This document shows, piece by piece, positions 57,372 to 64,000 of a stretch of DNA of 64,000 nucleotides. Location of the stretch: assembly GCA_025618425.1 (NCBI GenBank), contig CM046852.1:2653880-2717879 (forward strand), given 5' to 3'. The first letter of the stretch is position 1, and each line of letters begins with the position of its first letter. The stretch comes from Heliocidaris tuberculata (lineage: Eukaryota; Echinodermata; Echinoidea; Camarodonta; Echinometridae). The notes below the pieces were generated by a model, which saw nothing but the letters and a program-made list of their open reading frames with translations, did not search any database and was not told the origin of the DNA. The position numbers were made by a program, and so were the translations under genes.

Positions 57372-59743
57372 GTTTACATCACGGTAGAAATCAGTAGACG
57401 CGTTAGCAGACGTTTCTGCAGCACTTATTTTACAGTAGCCCACGATATGTATACAGGTCATTAATGCTCAGGGTTGATGATCGTTGCCAGGTTTAAGGCT
57501 GGTATGGAGTCTACATATGGAGTCTGGAGACAGCTGGCATCTCTTGTCTGGCTCAATGCTGGACGCGACATGAGACCCTAAACATGCCTAGATAACATGC
57601 TCACTGGTTGATTTATGACATTAAAATTCGGTTCATCAGAGTCAAAACTGTGTTCAAATTAAGCTCTTACCTCTCTGTTTATATTTCAATCCCAATCTTT
57701 CCAATCATCTGTTCTCCCACACCTTCTCTCCTTATGCCTTAATTTCCTTCCATGTCTGTCTTTTTAACTTTCTCTCCATCTCTATTTCTCTCGAATTTCC
57801 CTCACCTCCTTTCCTTTCCAATCGATCTCTATTTTTTCTCCTGCCCCCCTCTCTCACTTCATTCTCCCAGCCCCACCCCACCCCCTTCTCTCTGTTTCAC
57901 TTCCTTCGTATAGTCTTGCATATCATTTGAGGCAATCATATTATGGTACAAAAACTGATCCCAGCTACTGATTTTGGCTATGAATTGGGCATGTTTGAAG
58001 TGATTAATCCGAACAGACTTATTTCATTTACTTTATCAGTTTACATTATGATGGCTGTTAATATTTTCATACACTCAGTCATCTTGTTGGAAGCAACACC
58101 AATTACACAGAGAACAGCATCTGATATACCATTTCTTATAACTAATTTATTTCAAGCATATCCCAGCCAACAGAAAACTGATGTTTAAACATCTGTTATT
58201 ATGATTTAATCGTCATATATACAGTACATTAGGTTAATGCAAATCTTATTAGAAATAAAACACTCATTTTCCTGTATATGACCATTCTTATCGTAGACCA
58301 ATTTATGTTTTTCTACACAAGTCTTTTTTTTTTCTACATTACGACAACATATCTAAATATCAATATTCATGTATCATTGTATTGTACTATAGGCGAGTAA
58401 GAGATTATCATAGTAAAATACATGTACTGCAATTGAAAGAACTGACATTAGATGTATACCAGCTATACCACATTTAATGAAATCAAACCTTACATAGTGC
58501 AAAGACATTCCTCAAGTCAGATTATACAGGTAATGTATAACTTATCAATATAAATAGTCCTCTTCAGTTAAAATTCTTTTATTTTTATTTTAAATAGATG
58601 AATAAATAAATAGAATGCATTTGAACATATTTACATGTATACATATCAATAAATATCTTGAGTTATTACCTCAAACCTAAAAACACAGTATAGATTGTGT
58701 TATCAATGGGTAAAAATACAGTTTAGTGATGAGACATAAGATACTGCTAACAAAAGGAACAGGCTTATAATATGTGCATGAAAAAGTAGATCAGTAAGCC
58801 TTAAAATGATGCATATTTTTCCTTTGTGCTTTTTTATATGAATAAATATAATGTGTCACAACATCTTTACAAGTATTTATTTACATATGTCAAGATAATA
58901 TTCCAACAAGTTCACTCTAGTAACACTCCACTTATTTCAATCTTAAGCTAATCCATTTCATACACCTTAATCTTTTTCTAATAAACCACATATTCTCTCC
59001 CAAAAAGAATGCATTTAGAATATACTTATTAATCAATAATTGTACTATTTTAACCAGTCAAAATTTGGATGGTGACTTGAATTCGACTGAACAACAAAGG
59101 AAAATACAAATTCAAAAGTGATTAGAAACATTTAATAACAAAATAACGTAATATAAGGTAAAAGTGTGATGACAGAAAAGAACATGATAAAAATAAACAT
59201 GATAAAAATAAACTTAAACCTATTTTTTAACTACCAGTATATAATTCAAGATCAAAATACTATCACAATGGAAAAAAAATATATAAAACATTCAACTCTA
59301 AATCATTTCCAGACAGAAATACATGTAACAAAGAGGTTAACAGATAAGACCCAGTCCTAAACTGTCCTATACAAATAGAGTATTAAATGCTGAATCCATC
59401 TCTCCCTATTCTATTTCTAGCAGGTACAGTATATCTTAAATTTTAATGAAAGAATTCAAATAATCTTCAGACCATGAGCTGTTATTGGTAATGATGTTAA
59501 AATTACTTACAGAAGGTCGAACAATTTGATACACTTATTTTTTCAGTTTTACCATGGCGGTATACTGCCAAATGTCTAAAAGAGGCTTTATAAATTGTCA
59601 ACATGTAAAGATTTGTGTAAATTATCTTAAAAACATATTAACACCAACAATATGGTACAAAAAAGATAATCAAGGATTTTCAATGCCAATATTTCAAGAT
59701 GGCTAGCAACGAGTATATTCATAATGGCAATACAATTGTTAGT
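57372..59743. other. Intergenic region between two minus-strand genes
   Basis: Upstream flank of the SULT-like gene and 3' flank of the gene ending at 59744. CT-rich sequence at 57690-57900 lies in the SULT promoter region. No promoter motif is certain. No exon supported. Confidence 0.45.
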
Positions 59744-62700
59744 TTAATCAAAGAATCCATAGACAGCATCATTTTCAAACCATGAGAGATTATTTTCTTT
59801 TGTTTCCTTAGCAGGTGCATCTTTCTTCTTCTTCCTACCTCGAGGGGAATCCCCCCATCCCTTGATCTTATAAGCTCTCTTTGGGGTTTTCCTTGTGTTC
59901 TTTGTCGACTGGCTTGTCTGCTGAAAGAAAGTACAGAATTAAACAAGTGATTTGAATATACATGCTTATCATATTACATATTTGGCTTGTCTGCTGGGAA
60001 ACAAAGGATATTAGAAAGAAAATGTTGAAAGTCTCTTGAGTGAAAGAAACTTTCAGATTTGCAAACGTTTCATTTTGCAAAATGATTGAATTACACACAC
60101 AAAAAAAAAGAAGACAAAAAATCTTAAATACTTCAAGAGAAGACACATGGAGTTAAAGTAAAACCAAATGTTTTGAAAGACCATACAGGCTGAGGTGTTT
60201 GACAAGTAAAAACATGTCTGTTTTTGTTGCCATTTCCATGAAAATGTTACATTTTGATTTGATGGAATACACAAGAATTGCAATAAAAAAGAAAAATTTC
60301 AATTCCAGGGTTACCATCATTTCATGGAAACAAAATTCCCTGATTTTTCTCCTGATGGGGTTTCAAACTTCTGGAATCATTAATGGAGGTATTTCACACA
60401 CTATAAAGCCAGCCTAGCTAATCAGCCAGTGGATACGCTGTTTAGACATGAGACAAAATGTGGAAGGCTGACTATTTTCCTTTTGGGCCCATGAAAGTCC
60501 CTAATTTTACCTGATTTAAGTGATTTCTTAGCTGGGAACCATGAATACATATTAATACTCATTTCACATTAAAGATTGAGAAGCACCATATGAAATACAA
60601 CCATCAACAACCACTTAATTAATACATGCTTAATCCTTTCAAGACAATTGACCACATTTTGTGGTTTGGCTCAATAACTTTTGATTAAGAGCTCTAAAAA
60701 ATATACCAGATACATCAGTAGAAAGAGCAAAACTTTCTGCACACACCGTGTCCATTTTTGTTGCATGACCATAATGCATTTGATGCCAGGAGTTTTAAAA
60801 AGGAGAATAAACTTTAAAATCCTTAAATTGGCAACACATTGACAGATTAAAATCATTGTTTTTTTAAAATCAAAATTGGCAAATTTTTCAACTTTTCAAC
60901 AAATTTTCTAACCATGTATATTGCTTTAAAGACATTACACTTTATTAGAACCATCTTGCATTAATTAAAAGAAAAATATCATTATTGCCAATTTGAATAC
61001 AAAATGTGATCAATTTAACCCTTAAATAATTCCTGCCATGAAAGGATTAAACGTCACTGTCTGATTGATCTTACTTTTTGTTTCTTGTCCAGTTTATTGC
61101 CTTCTACTTCAGGATAGAGTTCACAGTAGAGGTGTTTTTCTTTCAGCGTCGAGCTTTCATCTATCAACTGTACAAAGAAAAGATCAGATCATATTCTTAT
61201 CAAATTCAGAAGCTCAAGAATGCTTGAGTTGTTTACTTTACACACATTCTGTACATTATAATGGGAATCAACAATACTTAGAAACTGATTACTTGAGTAT
61301 TTTGTATGGACTATAGATTTAGATTCTATTAAACTTGTCTAAAACTTGTGAGTTGCTCTGAGTATCTTGAACTATTATTTCAATTCCTTTCTCTATTCCT
61401 CTCTTGCTCTCTCTCTCTCTCTTCCCTCAAACTCATCATTAAACCTAGCCTCTTGTCGAGGCCCTGGCGCTGTTGAAATCCTTGGCGATATGGAGGCAGA
61501 AAAACCGAGGCGCTTGCGCCGAGGGCCTCTCGACACCTGACCTGAATTATATATTCATGAGGCACGATTTCCTACTGAATTATGCATGAAAACGTGAATA
61601 GTTAGATTACCGCGGCGATCGCCCAGCAAATTGGCCAATGAAATCTCAAGGATTTCTTACTTCAGTTCTGGACTAGTCTATTATTTTTTTTTTGGGGGGG
61701 GGGGATTACGTAAATCTCTTGCTCAAAATACATTCACAGACAAGCACATTATGAAGAATTCGATCTCTAGCTTACAAACCATGGTAATTTGAAATAAGAC
61801 AAATGTACATATTTCTCAAGAGATCATCATATATTTACAAATAATGAAGAATGGGCAATAAAAGTCACCGTTCAACAATAGATGCATCTCCATCAATTCT
61901 GAAAAGTTGACTTAGTCTATGATCAAAGCTTTTTTTCGAAAGTGAAGCTTACAGAAAGGGCTCAATATCACGCCAGTACGAGATGTTACACGGAAATACG
62001 AACAAAAATTGAGACTAACTACCATTTGTTGACGAAGAACAGCTGACATAACACTGTTACAGTGTTATTAACAAATAACACTAACACAGTTAGTTTTTAG
62101 ATCTTGACCGAGTCAAATTCAAAACTATACCTTCTAAAGTCACATCTTGTGACGAAGCGTCCCCAAGATAGATGGCTTGAAGTCCACGTTTCTTGAGCGA
62201 CTTCACCTGGTCTCTCATCAGAGACACAAAAGGGGAAATAATCAACAAAATGCTTCGTGAAGATGATAGACTAGAAGATGATGTAACCAAGGAGTTACCA
62301 GCAACTTCACTGCCCGGCAAGGCCCCGGGGGATCCGCCTGGCCCTCGCGAAGCAGCAGTCTCACTCTCCATCCCTGGCCCACGGAGGTAATCAGCACAGA
62401 GCGGTAGCGCGTGAAAAATAACACTTTTTCCATAGCCAGTAGGCAGATTCACAAAAACATCTTGTCCTTTAAGTGCAGATTTGATTGCATCAACTTGCAA
62501 ATCTTTGAATCTGTCAATCTTCAACATTCTAGCGGCATATTCTAAGCTCTTACAAATATCGTCATCACTCGTCGTGGAAGAAACGTTGAACGCCATGTTG
62601 GGCTGCGATTAATTAATATGTAAGAAATAGCGTGCAGTCGAGTCATGAATATTTAACATTACGTCATGGTAGCTCGCGCTTATTGGATGATTTTCACCGA

Positions 62701-63467
62701 CCAAAATTTGGTCGGAATATTCGTCAAAACAATGAAATACAAAAGAAATTCAGATCGGGTGTCAAGAGGCCCTCGGCGCAAGCGCCTCGGTTTTTCTGGC
62801 TCGCTTCGCTCGCCACCAGAAATTTTGCCTCCATATCGCCAAGGATTCCAACAGCGCCAGGCCCTCGACAAGAGGCTACATTAAACCCTGCCCTCTTTCC
62901 CCCTCCCTCCCTCCGTCCGTCCCTCCCTCTGTCCGTCCCTCCCTCCCGCTCTCCCTCAGTATCCTCTCTTTTCCACCTCACTGTTCTTCCTATTAAAGAT
63001 GAAGTCAGTCTTTTTTTTCCACACAGTCATGATGACCATGCAATGTGCAGACCTCGTAAATGAGTCATGATGGCTTCATTGATTCATACTATTTATGATC
63101 TATTCCCTTTTGAATCTTATCTTCATGACATGCAGTCATGATATGACTCAGAATTTTATTCACTTCTAGTTCTAGTTTATTCATTTTCTAGTTACACATC
63201 ATGTGCAGAAAGACAGTAGAAATCAAATATATGAATCATATACATGTATGTGACAATAAGACTGGAGTTAATCTTGAATCTTGAATTACAGAGTAGCTAT
63301 AAGCATACCTTAACATTCGCTGTTGTAAGAGATCTCTGAATGCAACCTTGTGAGGTAGGCATCTGACTGACTTGCGGGGATGGTCTGATACGCATTGGCG
63401 TGACAGCACGACTAGGAACACGACGATCAGCGTTGGAATGCTTCAGTCTCTGCTCAACTTCCTCTAA
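59744..63467 (-). CDS. Unrecognised protein, last three exons (partial; 5' end beyond the window)
   Basis: Exons in transcript order: 63467-63309, 61167-61075 and 59920-59744, all phase 0, with donors GTATGC and GTAAGA and acceptors ending in CAG. Together they give 142 residues and stop TAA. The first exon reads LEEVEQRLKHSNADRRVPSR.. and is Ser/Pro/Arg-rich. The second reads LIDESSTLKEKHLYCELYPE... The third is strongly basic (KNTRKTPKRAYKIKGWG, then GRKKKKDAPAKE) and ends NNLSWFENDAVYGFFD. The run of Lys/Arg suggests a nuclear localisation signal, and the short aromatic/acidic tail may be a docking motif. I do not recognise the family. The reading depends on splice signals and matching phases, so it is moderately sure. 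A TTAA MITE lies in the intron before the last exon, and the RecQ-bearing element lies in the preceding intron. Confidence 0.6.
60630..61050. mobile_element. TTAA-target MITE, copy 3 of the CCTTTCAAGACA family
   Basis: TTAATCCTTTCAAGACAATT opens it and CCATGAAAGGATTAA closes it, with both TTAA sites kept. It sits 24 bp from the donor end of the exon at 61075-61167. Confidence 0.75.
61446..62878. mobile_element. Mutator-like (Pack-MULE-style) element carrying a RecQ exon, 9-bp TSD
   Basis: The left TIR starts TAGCCTCTTGTCGAGGCCCT and continues GGCGCTGTTG, AATCCTTGGCGATATGGAGG, AAAAACCGAGGCGCTTGCGC and GAGGGCCTCT.GACACC to about 61550. The right TIR is its inverse from 62878 back to about 62750, with an extra 27 or so bases holding GCGAGCGAAGCGAGC. 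Identical 9-bp repeats CATTAAACC flank the element (61437-61445 and 62879-62887). Long TIRs with a 9-bp duplication are typical of Mutator-like elements. No transposase is present. The interior holds a RecQ helicase first exon (62131-62596, -) and about 580 bp of non-coding sequence. It lies in an intron of the gene at 59744-63467, in the same orientation. Confidence 0.75.
62131..62596 (-). CDS. RecQ-type DNA helicase, first exon only (N-terminal 155 residues), inside a transposon
   Basis: The ATG at 62594-62596 opens 155 codons that end at a donor-like GTATAG. RecQ helicases are ATP-driven 3'-5' DNA helicases of the SF2 class. Visible motifs are the RecQ motif 0 region (FKDLQVDAIKSALKG, 30-44), Walker A PTGYGKS (52-58), and motif Ia ISPFVSLMRDQV (120-131). 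A Gly/Ser-rich insert at 73-113 separates them. Motifs II-VI, RQC and HRDC parts are missing. There is no internal stop. No further RecQ exon is found in the window, and the exon ends in phase 1, whereas the next host exon downstream (61167) needs phase 0, so a simple splice into the host gene would shift frame. It may be a captured gene fragment or a remnant of an element-encoded helicase. Confidence 0.75.
62888..63308. other. Intron sequence right of the RecQ-bearing element
   Basis: A CCCTCC/CCGTC-rich tract lies at 62890-62960. The rest of the intron up to the donor at 63308 shows no coding exon. Confidence 0.5.
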
Positions 63468-64000
63468 CTGATTGGAAAATGGACAAGATAGATTCCCAAA
63501 TATTCTTACATCTGGTGATTGTTAACATTTTTGAATTTTGAATACTGAAATAATTTACACCATCCATTTCAAAACTACCAAGAAATAGCCACAATTAAGG
63601 AAACCACAACTTTTTTGTATTATCTTGGAGGTAATGCTATGTTTCTATAGATGATTTTGTATACGTGTATGGTAATAAGAAGATTGGGTGCTATCACCTT
63701 CCACTAAAACCCTTTCCCCTTCCCCCCAACTAGCAGCAGCAGCAGCACCATCACTACTACCGCAACCACCACCCACTCTCCTGACATGAAAAAGAATGTA
63801 ATTTTAAGCTATCTTACTTCATACTCCATAAGTTGCCTCAACAGAATGCAATTCATTGGCCTTTATTTGAACTTTAGTCATCACTGGATTGGTGGATATG
63901 GAAAGGTGAACTTTTGGCACAATAAATCTTCCCCAATCACCATCGACATCATCACCATCATCACCAACAGCAGCAGCACCACCACCACCACCATCACTAC
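63468..64000. other. Intron or upstream sequence with trinucleotide repeats
   Basis: (CAG)n/(CAC)n runs at about 63730-63775 and (ATC)n, (AGC)n, (CAC)n at about 63940-64000. No further exon of the minus-strand gene was recognised before the window edge. Confidence 0.5.

Noticed and set aside
57371..57461. Upstream in-frame ATG extending the SULT-like protein by 30 residues
   Set aside because: The extension has no match to the SULT4A1 N-terminus, whereas the Met at 57371 fits the family start.
62131..62596. A normal host RecQ gene in the window
   Set aside because: Only the first exon is present, it is bounded by TIRs and a 9-bp duplication, and no further RecQ exon is found downstream on the minus strand.

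Overview
The window looks like nuclear DNA from a marine invertebrate deuterostome, most likely an echinoderm such as a sea urchin. It is AT-rich, gene-poor and intron-rich, and is packed with short inverted-repeat DNA transposons, simple repeats and G/C homopolymer runs. The genes have animal-type GT-AG introns, and the two best-recognised proteins resemble vertebrate GM2A and SULT4A1. The species call is inference; no operons, prokaryotic genes or CRISPR arrays were seen.

Five gene-like loci can be supported. (1) At 3483-3618 (-) there is the signal-peptide exon of a GM2-activator-like gene whose other exons lie beyond the left edge. (2) At 12871-15455 (+) there is a complete four-exon GM2-activator/ML-domain gene of 207 aa, head-to-head with the first. 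(3) At 34247-37532 (+) there is a two-exon CARF/ALS2CR8-family transcription factor of 722 aa. (4) At 44044-57371 (-) there is a six-exon cytosolic sulfotransferase of the SULT4A1 type (281 aa). Its exon 2 has been partly duplicated in tandem, and its PAPS-binding loop is unusual. (5) At 59744-63467 (-) lie the last three exons of an unrecognised gene that begins beyond the right edge.

Most of the rest is mobile DNA. It includes hAT-type elements with 8-bp target duplications (1264-1992, 29688-30028, 30896-32952, 48377-48762, 53624-54221), TTAA-target elements (4668-6179, 24601-25115, and a three-copy family at 31952, 54568 and 60630), a TA-target element made of repeated TTGGGCA motifs (5009-5926), and a decayed L1/Tx1-like LINE at about 20870-25500 that is broken by younger insertions. 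There are also tRNA-derived SINEs and several arrays: about 172-bp units at 4.1-4.7 kb, 204-bp units at 19.4-20.3 kb, and 176-180-bp plus about 540-bp units at 27.6-30.9 kb.

The most notable observation is at 61446-62878. A 1.43-kb element with terminal inverted repeats of roughly 100-130 bp and a 9-bp target duplication (CATTAAACC) carries an intact first exon of a RecQ-type helicase (62131-62596, -). Long TIRs, a 9-bp duplication and a gene fragment inside are what a Mutator-like (Pack-MULE-style) element looks like. It sits in an intron of gene (5).

All gene models were built by hand from reading frames and splice signals; no database search or transcript evidence was available.
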